A stretch of DNA of 18,885 bases from JBAVQS01 sp049694275. GTDB lineage: Bacteria > Chloroflexota > Anaerolineae > UBA4142 > SHND01. The stretch spans positions 1-18,885 of the forward strand of contig JBAVQS010000191.1 of the NCBI GenBank assembly GCA_049694275.1, read 5' to 3'. The first letter of the stretch is position 1; every line of letters starts with the position of its first letter. The notes below the pieces were generated by a model that saw only the letters and a list, made by a program, of their open reading frames with translations, searched no databases and was not told the origin of the DNA. Positions 1 to 7,638 of this stretch are shown here, piece after piece. The position numbers and the translations under genes were made by a program.

Positions 1-535
1 CCAGCGGCTCGTTTTTTAGCGGATAGACCAGGTTGTGTGTCGTAATCCCCTCCACACGCGAATCCAGTGGAATCAGCGAAACCGTATCGCCAATCGCGCC
101 GTGGATCGTCGCCTGGTTCTGCGCCACCCACATCTCTTCGCCAATGCCCTGGAGCGCGAGGCCCGGCCAGCGGGTGAGCAGGAGCACGTTGGCAACCGCC
201 TGGTCCGCGCGCCCCCCGAGCGCGCCGAGCACGATCACACGCCCGGCGCCGCGTTGATAGGCGAGCAGGATGGCCAGCTCCAGATCGGTCTCGTCCTTGG
301 CGACAGGATGGCGGATGAACTCGACCGGTTGGCCCTGGAGCCAGACGCGCGTCTCCTCGTCCAGCGAGTCGAGGTCGCCGATGACGATCTGAGGGGGAAT
401 CTCCAGTGCGCGCCTGGCGTTCCGCGCCCCGCCGTCTGCCGCAATCCGAAGCGCGGCCTGTTGCCAGAGCGCCCGCAGCGGCTCGTTGGCGTGAAACTCG
501 CCGTTGGCCATAATGACCGTCAGGTCCAGCGTCAT
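1..535 (-). CDS. thiN: Thiamine diphosphokinase, C-terminus cut by window edge
   Basis: This enzyme transfers a diphosphate from ATP to thiamine to make thiamine diphosphate (TPP) in the cytosol. The 178 visible residues carry the family signatures: ADGGARN at about residues 33-39, GDLDS at 53-57, KDETDLE at 80-86, and GALGGRADQ at 104-112, where the family usually has GGRxDH. The C-terminal half starts with GDTVSLIPLD at 149-158 and continues VEGITTHNLVYPLKNEPL. Full proteins are roughly 210 residues, so about 30 residues lie beyond position 1. The ATG overlaps the pdxT stop as ATGA, which fixes the start and implies translational coupling. It is the third gene of the pdxS-pdxT operon behind a TPP riboswitch, so its own product would feed back on its expression. 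The replacement of the usual His by Gln at residue 112 is a small oddity. Confidence 0.93.
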   Translation of the reverse strand, partial: MTLDLTVIMANGEFHANEPLRALWQQAALRIAADGGARNARRALEIPPQIVIGDLDSLDEETRVWLQGQPVEFIRHPVAKDETDLELAILLAYQRGAGRVIVLGALGGRADQAVANVLLLTRWPGLALQGIGEEMWVAQNQATIHGAIGDTVSLIPLDSRVEGITTHNLVYPLKNEPL

Positions 536-1122
536 TTGCCCAACTGTTCGAGAAAATAGCGGTGAAAGCGGGTGTCGGCGGTGAGCTCGGGATGGAAGGA
601 GGTAGCGAGGAGATGGCCCTGCCGCGCGGCGACGATGGTTCCGTCTTCCAGCCGGGCCAGCACCTCGACGTCCGGTCCGACCTTTTCGATCAATGGGGCG
701 CGAATAAAAATCGCGTGGAAGGGGTGCGGCCCCGAGCCGTTGTCGAGCGCGCTCAACGCCGGCACGGTGAGGTCGGCCTCAAAACTATCGACCTGCCGGC
801 CAAAGGCGTTGCGCTTGACCTCCACATCCATGACGCCGACGAGGGGCTGCCGCATGCCGACATCTTTGGCGAGGACGATCATTCCGGCGCAGGTGCCCCA
901 GACCGGCCTGGCCGCGGTAACCATCTCGCGAATTGGGTCGATCAGCCTGTACTCGCGCGCGAGCTTGCCGATGGTGGTGCTCTCACCGCCCGGAATAATC
1001 AGCCCATCGAGCCCTTGCAACTCATCGGGCTTGCGCACCTCGCAGGCCTCGACGCCCAGGCTGCGCAGCATCTGAATATGTTCTCTAAAGTCACCTTGTA
1101 ATGCCAGTACGCCAATCTTCAT
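532..1122 (-). CDS. pdxT: Pyridoxal 5'-phosphate synthase glutaminase subunit PdxT
   Basis: PdxT hydrolyses glutamine and channels the ammonia to PdxS for pyridoxal phosphate synthesis. The 196-residue product is normal length for the family. It shows the class I glutaminase triad: Cys78 in WGTCAGMI, and His177 with Glu179 in SFHPEL. It also has the GGEST oxyanion loop at residues 45-49 and the typical N-terminus MKIGVLALQGDFREH. I chose the ATG at 1122 because homologues begin there and AGTGAGAAAAGA upstream offers a modest ribosome site. An in-frame TTG at 1137 would add five residues. The gene lies 72 bases after pdxS, and its TGA overlaps the ATG of the thiamine diphosphokinase gene. The spacer before it contains a long palindrome that could tune PdxT level against PdxS. 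Confidence 0.97.
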   Translation of the reverse strand: MKIGVLALQGDFREHIQMLRSLGVEACEVRKPDELQGLDGLIIPGGESTTIGKLAREYRLIDPIREMVTAARPVWGTCAGMIVLAKDVGMRQPLVGVMDVEVKRNAFGRQVDSFEADLTVPALSALDNGSGPHPFHAIFIRAPLIEKVGPDVEVLARLEDGTIVAARQGHLLATSFHPELTADTRFHRYFLEQLGK

Positions 1123-1147
1123 TCTTTTCTCACTCAATGGGGATTCG

Positions 1148-1179
1148 AGGGATAGGGCGGCGGCCGCCGCCTTATCCCT
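1148..1179. repeat. 32-base near-perfect palindrome between pdxS and pdxT
   Basis: The two halves pair from AGGGATAGGGCGGCGG to its mirror CCGCCGCCTTATCCCT. Fifteen of sixteen positions are Watson-Crick, with one G/T (A/C on the other strand) mismatch. In the pdxS-pdxT transcript this would form a GC-rich stem with a minimal loop. No T-run follows, so it is not an intrinsic terminator. It could be an intercistronic stabiliser, processing site or operator; which of these is not visible. Confidence 0.7.
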
Positions 1180-1194
1180 CCAACGCGAATCGAT

Positions 1195-2082
1195 TTACCA
1201 GCCGCGCACGGCGAGCTGTTCGCCCTCGGCGATTGACCGCACGGCCGTGCCGCTCATCGCTTCGCCCAACCCCTTGGACACCTCGGCGATGATCGCCGGG
1301 TCCTTGTAATGCGTCGTCGCCATGACGATTGCCTTGGCGCGCTTGGCCGGGTTGTCCGATTTGAAAATGCCGCTGCCGACAAAGACGCCGTCGACGCCGA
1401 GCTGCATCATGAGCGCGGCATCCGCCGGCGTGGCCAGGCCCCCCGCCGCGAAATTGACCACCGGGAGCTTGCCGGTCTGCGCCACTTCACGGACCAGGTC
1501 ATAGGGCGCGCCCATCTCCTTGGCCATGTGCATCAGCTCTTCCGGGCGCATTCCCTGCAGGCGGCGAATCTCGCCGAGCACGGTGCGCGCATGGCGTACC
1601 GCTTCGACCACATCGCCCGTGCCCGCCTCGCCCTTGGTGCGGATCATCGCGGCCCCCTCGCCGATGCGGCGCAGGGCCTCGCCCAGGTTGCGGCAGCCGC
1701 AGACGAACGGGACCTTAAAGTCGTTCTTGGACACGTGGTTCTCTTCGTCCGCGGGGGTCAACACCTCGGACTCGTCAATATAGTCCACGCCGAGCGATTC
1801 CAGCACCTGCGCTTCGACAAAATGACCGATACGGCACTTGGCCATCACCGGAATGCTCACCGCTTTCATGATCTCGATGATCTTGGTCGGGTCGGCCATG
1901 CGGGCCACGCCCCCTTGCTTGCGAATGTCCGAAGGGACGCGCTCGAGCGCCATGACGGCGCATGCCCCGGCCTCTTCCGCGATGCGCGCCTGCTCCGCCG
2001 TGGTCACATCCATAATGACGCCGCCCTTGAGCATCTGGGCAAGGCCGACTTTGACAGCCCAGGTTCCAACCTGTTTATCCAT
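1195..2082 (-). CDS. pdxS: Pyridoxal 5'-phosphate synthase subunit PdxS
   Basis: PdxS builds pyridoxal 5'-phosphate from ribose 5-phosphate, glyceraldehyde 3-phosphate and ammonia supplied by PdxT. The family forms a dodecamer of TIM barrels decorated by PdxT. The 295 residues are standard length. Catalytic positions can be read: Asp25 in VIMDV, Lys82 in VMAKCRIGHF and Lys150 in IRTKGEAGTG. The phosphate-binding GVDGVFVGSGIFKS near the C-terminus is present too. The ATG at 2082 is preceded by GGAGG six bases upstream. It is the first gene of the operon, with a roughly 270-base leader holding a TPP riboswitch and terminator and a strong promoter at 2357-2385. TPP control of pdxS is unusual. 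Confidence 0.98.
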   Translation of the reverse strand: MDKQVGTWAVKVGLAQMLKGGVIMDVTTAEQARIAEEAGACAVMALERVPSDIRKQGGVARMADPTKIIEIMKAVSIPVMAKCRIGHFVEAQVLESLGVDYIDESEVLTPADEENHVSKNDFKVPFVCGCRNLGEALRRIGEGAAMIRTKGEAGTGDVVEAVRHARTVLGEIRRLQGMRPEELMHMAKEMGAPYDLVREVAQTGKLPVVNFAAGGLATPADAALMMQLGVDGVFVGSGIFKSDNPAKRAKAIVMATTHYKDPAIIAEVSKGLGEAMSGTAVRSIAEGEQLAVRGW

Positions 2083-2128
2083 AGAGGTCCTCCATCCTTG
2101 TACCCACTCCCTTGGCAGGGCGCGGGAG

Positions 2129-2160
2129 AAAATAAAAACGTCGACTCGTGAGCCGACGTT
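2129..2160 (-). terminator. Intrinsic terminator in the pdxS leader (riboswitch expression platform)
   Basis: On the minus strand the arms AACGTCGGCT and AGTCGACGTT form a 10-pair stem with one G-U pair and a CACG loop. It is followed at once by a T-rich run (TTTATTTT). It lies about 30 bases downstream of the TPP aptamer and 46 bases before the pdxS ATG. That fits an OFF switch in which TPP binding favours termination. I did not resolve a convincing antiterminator pairing by eye. Confidence 0.85.
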
Positions 2161-2189
2161 CTCTTTCCTTTACGAAAATTTTATCTCGC

Positions 2190-2336
2190 GCCGGTCTTCC
2201 TCCGCCAGCATTATCTGGTACAGGTCAATGGGTAAAAGATAGAGGCTGTAGCGGCAACCCTTGCGCGAGACACATCGGTTGTCCCTACATCCAGACCTTA
2301 CTCTCAGCCAGACTCTTCTCTAGCTCCCCAGCCGTT
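2190..2336 (-). ncRNA. TPP riboswitch (THI element) upstream of pdxS
   Basis: Read on the minus strand, the conserved THI-box blocks occur in order. GGGGAGC is at 2329-2323, GCTGAGAG at 2308-2301, TTTTACCC at 2237-2230 and GACCTG at 2226-2221. The block CCAGATAATGCTGGCG lies at 2218-2203, followed by GAGGAA. The CCAG/CTGG helix flanking ATAATG and the GCTGAGA loop are the thiamine-pyrimidine and pyrophosphate recognition regions of the known aptamer. About 60 bases between the GCTGAGAG and TACCC blocks form an enlarged P3a arm with an internal TGTAG/CTACA pairing. The outer P1 helix is imperfect (around CGG/CCG), so the exact ends are approximate. Promoter, aptamer, terminator and pdxS follow in the expected order. 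Confidence 0.92.
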
Positions 2337-2356
2337 TAATTGTAAAGAACGGAGTT

Positions 2357-2385
2357 ATATTAGCATAGACGCGGGGTCGTGTCAA
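2357..2385 (-). promoter_or_regulatory. Promoter of the pdxS-pdxT-thiN operon
   Basis: On the minus strand a perfect -35 TTGACA (2385-2380) is separated by 17 bases from a -10 TAATAT (2362-2357). Transcription would start near 2350 and run through the TPP riboswitch. The promoter lies just past the end of the upstream yfhO-flippase gene, which has no visible terminator of its own. Confidence 0.85.
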
Positions 2386-2430
2386 AAGGAACGCGCGCTT
2401 TTTTGCCGGGGACGCGCCGCCGCCGGTCGG

Positions 2431-5400
2431 TCATCCCGCCCGACGCGCCGAGAGGAAATCGACGATGCGCCCCAAGCGCGGCGGCGCGAGCTTGCGCACC
2501 AGCAGCCATTCGTCGGGGCCCAGCGCGCCGAGCGCGAGCAGCATCCCCCCATAGACGAGCGCGGCGACGAGACAGACCCCGATCCAATTGAGGCGCGGCA
2601 GGAGGAGATAGAACGTCGCCGCCATCCCGCCCGAAGCGATCACCGGCCGCCAGATGAGATCGAGAAGCGGCAGGGGCGCCAGGTGCTTGCGGAGACTGTA
2701 ATAAAAGGGAATCAACAGCGCAATCTCGGAGAGCACCGTCACGAGCGCCGCGCCGCGATACGAGAGGAGCGGAATCGCGGTGAGGTTGGCGGCGATATTG
2801 AATACGAGGCCGATCAGGAACGCCTTGGTCAGAAAACGCTGCTGGTCGAGCGCGATGAGCACATAGTGGACGACGCTGTTGACAAAGCTAAAGGGAAGAA
2901 ACCAGATCAGCCACTGGAGCGCGATCTGCGAATCGGGCAGGTAGGCGGCCCCGCCGTAAAGCTGGATAATCTCGCGGGCGACGAACACGCTCGCCACCGT
3001 GATCGGCAGTGAAACCCAGAGGAGCAGCTTGAGCGAGACGATCAGCGCCCGGTACATGGCGTCCTTGGCCGAGGTCGCCTGGCGCGAGAGCATGGGAAAG
3101 ATGGCGAGGGTAAAGTTGGACGGGATAAAGTTGAGCGCATTGATGAACTTGTACGCCGTGCTGTAATAGCCCAGGATCAGATCGTTCGTCAGCGGTTTGA
3201 GGAGGAATACGTCGATCTTGAAGAACAGGTTGGCCAGCAGGTTGTTGAGCATCAGCGGATAGGATTCAAAAAACATCCACCGCACCAGCTTGGGGTCCCA
3301 TTCCCAGCGCGGCTTGAATAGAATGGCCCGCACCAGGTAATACATGACGCCCAGTGTAAAGAGGTTGCTGATAATCGAGACGGCGGCCAGGCCAATGATC
3401 CCGAACCCGCCCAAGAGCGCGGCGAGTTGAAGCGTGACGCTCAGCAGCACCGTTCCCAGCGCCACGGCGGTTGGATACTCGAACCGTTCGTGGGCGTTAA
3501 AGAGGAACGAGAGCGAGGCTGCGAGATTCGTCGGAAAGAGACCGAGCCACAAGAGCGCGATGGCGATGACCGTATCGGTGGTGAGTTGGAACAGCGCGAC
3601 ATACAGGGCGACAAAAAGGGCCAGCGGCAGGGCGGCGGCCAGGGTCAGCGCGGTGCGCAGGATGGCGGTGTTGGTGAGGTAGCGGTTCGCCTGGCTCTTG
3701 TCGCGTGACACCTCGCGCGTCATGAGGATTCCCAGCCCGAAATCCGTGACCGAGCTGGTAAAGAACCAGACGGTGACGGCAAAGGTATAGCGCCCCACAT
3801 TCTCCGGGCCGAGCACGCGCAGCATGACCAGCGCAAAGGCAAAGCTAATCCCCTGCGTGATAAAGGACGACACCATCGGCACGACCGAGTTGCGCGCAAT
3901 CACCTGGACCTGCGCCCCTTCTCCGCCGAGCTGCAGGCCAAAGAACTGCTGCCACGCCAGGACGATAAATCCGAACAGCACGACCACGGCGGCGACCAGC
4001 GACCCGACCGCGCCGACCTTGAGCGAGAGGGGGCTGTATCTAAAGCGCACGGTATGCGCGCCGGCCGGGACGGCCACGGCTCGAAAGTTGTAATCGGCGC
4101 GATAGAGCGGCGTGTCCTGCCCGTCGATCTGCGCGATCCAGCCGGGGAAATACGAATCGGCCAGAACCAGGTAGGCGGCCTGCGCCGCGTTCGTCTGGAC
4201 GACGACCTCGCTGCCGCCGTATTTCGTTATTTCAGGGTAGGGTGAAACCGGCAGGGCCGCGGCCTGTTGCAGGGCGCGGCGCGTCAGGGAAAGGGGGGTG
4301 GGCGTGTTCGCCGGCAAAGCCACGGGCGTATCCAGCAAGACCTCCTGCGCGGGATCGAAGGAGGGCAGGGCTTGAAGCATTTCCGCCGGATTGGGGATCA
4401 CGCGCCCCCGGGAGACCATCAAGGCGCGCGGGAGGACGCGCCGGTTCTCGTAAATCTTGATCTCGCTATCGTAAACCAGCGCGTACCCGGGGTTCGGGAT
4501 CGCGCGGGTGGTCAGCACATACTTGACGTTGAGCAGGTTGAGCAGCGGCGAGCTGAGCGGTTGATAGTTATAAAATGGCGCAATGCGGTTATAGAGCAGC
4601 TCATCCTGCGGGGCCAGCGCGCTCATGAAATCGGCGTACTGTTTCGGGATAATCGAGTCATAGCCGCGAATATCTGACAGGCCGAAATACATCCCCGCGT
4701 TGGCGTTCAGAATGCGCTGCGGTGGAACCAGCTCCTCCGCGCCGGTCGCCGGGTTTTGGACCGTTTGCTCGCCCAGGTCGTATGAGGTGATACGGAACAG
4801 CGAATGGTCGGCCTGGAGAAAGCGAATCGCGGGCGGTATAAAATCGACCAGGCGCGGATCGGCGGCCGGGTTGAATCCGCTTCCGGCGATGAGGAGGTCG
4901 AGGGCGACGACCGCGAGCGCCAGCGGCTGCCAGAGCCGCCAGCCCCGCCAGCTTGTCCCCAGGCGCGCCAGGCGCAGGACCACTCCGGCCCCCAGCATAA
5001 AGAGGCCCAGGAGCAAGAGCGGGCGAAACTCGTAGGACCAAAAGACGCGCCCATTTCCAAAAACCGGCTGGGCGAGATCGTGCGCCGCGACCCAATCGGC
5101 CACGCGGAGAAACGGCGCCGGCCATACCAGGCTGAGGCCCAGCGCGAGCAGTACGGCAATGCCCCCTGCGATCAGCCCCCAATCAAGCACGCGCCGCCAC
5201 GATGATTGGTCGTTCGCCTCTTGCAACAACTGCGCCCCGGCCCCGGCGAGAAAGGCGATGCTGAGGGTATAGGGAAAAATCCAGCGAAACGCCGTATGAA
5301 GCTGGTTATAACCGGGCAGCAGGTAAAAGAGGACCGAATAGAGCGGCGTGCCAAAAGCAAAGAGGAGCGAGAGGAGTGCCAGGACCGCAAAGAATTCGGA

Positions 5401-6750
5401 CTGCGTCCCACGGGGACTCGTTTCAGTCGGAATTCTAAACCCGGAATTTTGAATTTTGAATTTTGAATGCCGAATTCTGCCCAGATAGTACGAAACGCTC
5501 GCGATCACCGCGATGAGCGCGAGCGCCAGCGGCAGGATTCCGACGTACGAGCCCGCCTCGACGTAATTCTTGATTCCCCAAAAGAGGGCGCCGTTCGGCG
5601 CGGGCCTGGTGGTCCAATCAAAAACGTCCAGGTAGGAATGGTGGGCCGGGTTGCCAAAAAAATCCGGAATGATAAAGGTGAGCACCTGGCGGATTGGAAG
5701 CGCCCACCCGGTCACTTGCGCGAGCGATGCGGACCCCGAGCGAAAGTTGCGCTGGACCAGCTCATAGAGCGGGACTAGCTGGATGGCGGCGAGCGCGCCG
5801 CCCAGTCCGACAATCAGCGCGAGCCCCACCGCGACGCGCCCGAACTCGCGGGCCCGCGTCTGCCACCGGCCGGCGCGCCAGAAGAGGGGGAGCGTGCGCC
5901 AGGCCGCATAGAGCCCGACGACCATCAGAATATAGTATGAAATCTCGACATGGCCGGCGAGAAACTGGACGCCCAGCAGGATGATGGTGAAGAGGGCATA
6001 CAGGAGCTCGCGGCGAAAAGAGTAGGCTCGATGGGTGATTGCGCGGGGCGTTGTTTGCGGCGAAGCAATCTCTGTTGGGTCAGACCAAGATTGCTTCGTT
6101 CCTCGCAATGACAGTTGTTGCTCCTCTCGCAATGCCAATCGTCGCTCCTCTTCTCGCAGGGTCAATTCCAGCAGCGCGAGAATGGCGGGGAGCCAGGCGG
6201 CCGCGCTAATGACCATTGGAAAGACGACGCTGACGACCATAAAATCGCTAAACGCATAGACGATGCCGCTGAGGGTCGCGGCAAACGGGCGCAGGCCGAG
6301 GACCCGCGCGAGCAGGTACATGGAGGCCGCGGCAATCCAAAAGTGGAGCGCGACAAAGAGGCCGTATGCGTACGTGAGCGGCAACAGGATAAAGAGGAGA
6401 CTGAATGGGTAGAGCGCCGCGTTCTGTCCCGCCGCCATAAAGGGCTGTCCGGCAAGGATATACGGGTTCCAGAGGGGCAGTTCTCCCTGGCGCAGGGAAT
6501 CGTCGATGAACTTTTTCCAGGGATAGTTCTCCAGGACCAGGTCGTCGAGGAGCGTATTGTGCGGCTGGCCGACCCCGAAGGAATTGGCAAAAGGCTGCCA
6601 GGGCGGAAACCGGTAGAGGTTGTCCAGGGGCAGCAGCGTCGCCCCGCCGGAGAGCACCGGCGCGAACAGAGTCAGGGCCAGCGCGAGGAAAAGAATGAGC
6701 GCGGCGACCTCGTGTGTCCACCGTGCCCGGAAGAGGTCAGGCAGTTTCAC
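2431..6750 (-). CDS. YfhO-like membrane protein fused to MOP/Wzx-type flippase
   Basis: This 1439-residue polytopic membrane protein has two parts. Residues 1 to about 940 look like the YfhO family (GT-C-like membrane glycosyltransferases). An early loop reads LPLDNLYRFPPW and LPLWNPYILAGQPF, followed by many membrane segments. A soluble stretch LLNVKYVLTT and DSYFPGWIAQIDG leads to a last helix near 915-935. Residues from about 948 to the end resemble a polysaccharide flippase, starting ARNSVVPMVSSFITQG with some 12-14 helices. Bacillus subtilis YfhO is known to work with a GT2 enzyme and a flippase in sugar decoration; this fusion plus the GT2 gene just upstream (14-base overlap) matches that set. 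Two repeat-like insertions lie in loops at about residues 195-245 and 423-450. The substrate is unknown. Frame is open throughout. Confidence 0.88.
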   Translation of the reverse strand: MKLPDLFRARWTHEVAALILFLALALTLFAPVLSGGATLLPLDNLYRFPPWQPFANSFGVGQPHNTLLDDLVLENYPWKKFIDDSLRQGELPLWNPYILAGQPFMAAGQNAALYPFSLLFILLPLTYAYGLFVALHFWIAAASMYLLARVLGLRPFAATLSGIVYAFSDFMVVSVVFPMVISAAAWLPAILALLELTLREEERRLALREEQQLSLRGTKQSWSDPTEIASPQTTPRAITHRAYSFRRELLYALFTIILLGVQFLAGHVEISYYILMVVGLYAAWRTLPLFWRAGRWQTRAREFGRVAVGLALIVGLGGALAAIQLVPLYELVQRNFRSGSASLAQVTGWALPIRQVLTFIIPDFFGNPAHHSYLDVFDWTTRPAPNGALFWGIKNYVEAGSYVGILPLALALIAVIASVSYYLGRIRHSKFKIQNSGFRIPTETSPRGTQSEFFAVLALLSLLFAFGTPLYSVLFYLLPGYNQLHTAFRWIFPYTLSIAFLAGAGAQLLQEANDQSSWRRVLDWGLIAGGIAVLLALGLSLVWPAPFLRVADWVAAHDLAQPVFGNGRVFWSYEFRPLLLLGLFMLGAGVVLRLARLGTSWRGWRLWQPLALAVVALDLLIAGSGFNPAADPRLVDFIPPAIRFLQADHSLFRITSYDLGEQTVQNPATGAEELVPPQRILNANAGMYFGLSDIRGYDSIIPKQYADFMSALAPQDELLYNRIAPFYNYQPLSSPLLNLLNVKYVLTTRAIPNPGYALVYDSEIKIYENRRVLPRALMVSRGRVIPNPAEMLQALPSFDPAQEVLLDTPVALPANTPTPLSLTRRALQQAAALPVSPYPEITKYGGSEVVVQTNAAQAAYLVLADSYFPGWIAQIDGQDTPLYRADYNFRAVAVPAGAHTVRFRYSPLSLKVGAVGSLVAAVVVLFGFIVLAWQQFFGLQLGGEGAQVQVIARNSVVPMVSSFITQGISFAFALVMLRVLGPENVGRYTFAVTVWFFTSSVTDFGLGILMTREVSRDKSQANRYLTNTAILRTALTLAAALPLALFVALYVALFQLTTDTVIAIALLWLGLFPTNLAASLSFLFNAHERFEYPTAVALGTVLLSVTLQLAALLGGFGIIGLAAVSIISNLFTLGVMYYLVRAILFKPRWEWDPKLVRWMFFESYPLMLNNLLANLFFKIDVFLLKPLTNDLILGYYSTAYKFINALNFIPSNFTLAIFPMLSRQATSAKDAMYRALIVSLKLLLWVSLPITVASVFVAREIIQLYGGAAYLPDSQIALQWLIWFLPFSFVNSVVHYVLIALDQQRFLTKAFLIGLVFNIAANLTAIPLLSYRGAALVTVLSEIALLIPFYYSLRKHLAPLPLLDLIWRPVIASGGMAATFYLLLPRLNWIGVCLVAALVYGGMLLALGALGPDEWLLVRKLAPPRLGRIVDFLSARRAG
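5429..5478. repeat. Heptamer repeat GAATTTT inside the yfhO-flippase frame
   Basis: Three tandem GAATTTT units (5444-5464) are flanked by GAATTC-type sequence at both sides. This is AT-rich, unlike the GC-rich gene around it. The three units make exactly seven codons, so the frame is kept, and the product there reads HSKFKIQNSGFRI. The same style of simple AT-rich tract occurs between genes at 16524-16570. Confidence 0.7.
6061..6170. repeat. Dispersed-type palindromic repeat inserted in the yfhO-flippase frame
   Basis: A perfect 11-base inverted repeat, CGAAGCAATCT (6061-6071) and AGATTGCTTCG (6088-6098), is followed by CTCGCAATGAC. Two further degenerate units containing CTCCTCTCGCA-like sequence run to about 6170. 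In the protein this reads LREEERRLA, LREEQQLS, LRGTKQS, a charged stretch between two predicted membrane helices. GCAATGAC repeats of this look are familiar from intergenic positions in Chloroflexota-like genomes; that is recollection, not a search. Confidence 0.7.
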
Positions 6751-7498
6751 GCAACCACTCGACGCGCGCCGAACGGTTTTTGAGCGGGCCGTACCGGCTG
6801 CGAATCTCCCAAACGCGATACGCCGCCTCCAGTTTTACGCGCATGGACATTTTGGACCGGCCGATACGGCGGTCTTCAAAATAAATCGGCCACTCTAAAA
6901 TTCGCAGCCCTTCCTGCTCGACGAGATAAGCCATTTCGACCTGAAAAATATAGCCGTTCGATTTCACCCGTTCGAGGTTGATGCGTTCGAGCGCCTGGCG
7001 CGTAAACATTTTGAACCCGGCTGTGGCATCGCGCACTCTGAGCCCGAGGATCATGCGCACATAGACGCTGTTTGCCCACCAGCTCAAGAGCCAGCGCGTC
7101 CAGCTCCAGCTCTCGTCGGTCCGCCCGCCCGGCGTATACCGCGAGCCGACGATGACATCATGGTCCGGGATTTTCGTGAGAAAGCGGGGAATGTACCGCG
7201 GGGAGTGCGAAAAATCGGCGTCCATCTGCACGAGATAATCCGCGCCCGCCGCCAGCGCCTTGCCAAAGCCTTCGCAATAAGCGGTGCCCAGCCCCAGTTT
7301 TCCCGCGCGATGTAGGACATCCACCTGCCCGGCAAAGCGGGTCTTGAGGTCTTCGGCAATCTCGCCCGTGCAATCCGGCGAGTTGTCGTCGACGATTAAC
7401 ACATGTAAATCGTCGACCTTCAAGCCCATCAACGCCTCGACGAAGCTTTCAATATTCGCAGCTTCGTTATAGGTCGGAACGACGATCGTTGTTTTCAT
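6737..7498 (-). CDS. Dpm1-type polyprenyl-phosphate sugar transferase (GT2)
   Basis: This GT2 enzyme likely moves a sugar (mannose in the best-known members) from a nucleotide sugar to polyprenyl phosphate at the cytosolic membrane face. The 253 residues show VVPTYNEA (7-14), VDDNSPD (36-42) and the metal-binding QMDADFSHSP (91-100). Also present are GSRYTPGG (118-125), DATAGFKMF (157-165) and the acceptor-side motif EDRRIGRSKM (208-217). No C-terminal membrane helices are present, unlike the GtrB/CsbB branch, so it resembles soluble Dpm1 forms. The ATG at 7498 has only a weak AAGAG site. The gene overlaps the yfhO-flippase gene by 14 bases. The lipid-linked sugar it makes is the probable donor for that protein. 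The exact sugar cannot be read from sequence. Confidence 0.92.
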   Translation of the reverse strand: MKTTIVVPTYNEAANIESFVEALMGLKVDDLHVLIVDDNSPDCTGEIAEDLKTRFAGQVDVLHRAGKLGLGTAYCEGFGKALAAGADYLVQMDADFSHSPRYIPRFLTKIPDHDVIVGSRYTPGGRTDESWSWTRWLLSWWANSVYVRMILGLRVRDATAGFKMFTRQALERINLERVKSNGYIFQVEMAYLVEQEGLRILEWPIYFEDRRIGRSKMSMRVKLEAAYRVWEIRSRYGPLKNRSARVEWLRETA

Positions 7499-7523
7499 AA
7501 GATACTCTTGATTCTGGTGAGCG

Positions 7524-7529
7524 ATTATA
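7524..7529 (-). promoter_or_regulatory. -10 box of a candidate promoter for the GT2 gene
   Basis: A perfect TATAAT lies on the minus strand 26 bases before the GT2 start. The region 17 bases upstream (TAGTGC) is a poor -35. It sits just after the terminator of the preceding LiaF-like gene, so a new start here is expected. Confidence 0.55.
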
Positions 7530-7569
7530 CTACAAGAATGGGCAATGCACTAGCGCTCCCGTGCCGGGA

Positions 7570-7603
7570 CAAAAACAAGCGGGCTGCCCGGTTCGCAGCC
7601 CGC
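7570..7603 (-). terminator. Intrinsic terminator of the LiaF-like operon
   Basis: On the minus strand the perfect 9-pair stem GCGGGCTGC/GCAGCCCGC with a 7-base loop is followed by TTGTTTTTG. It starts 36 bases after the stop of the LiaF-like gene and separates it from the GT2-yfhO operon. Confidence 0.92.
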
Positions 7604-7638
7604 CTCGTCCCATTGCTTTTCATTTCCCGGGTTCACCC

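Noticed and set aside
2431..6750. A frameshift or missing stop splitting the YfhO-flippase gene.
   Set aside because: The frame is open and in phase across the joint and both parts are intact. It remains possible as an assembly artefact and is noted in the findings.
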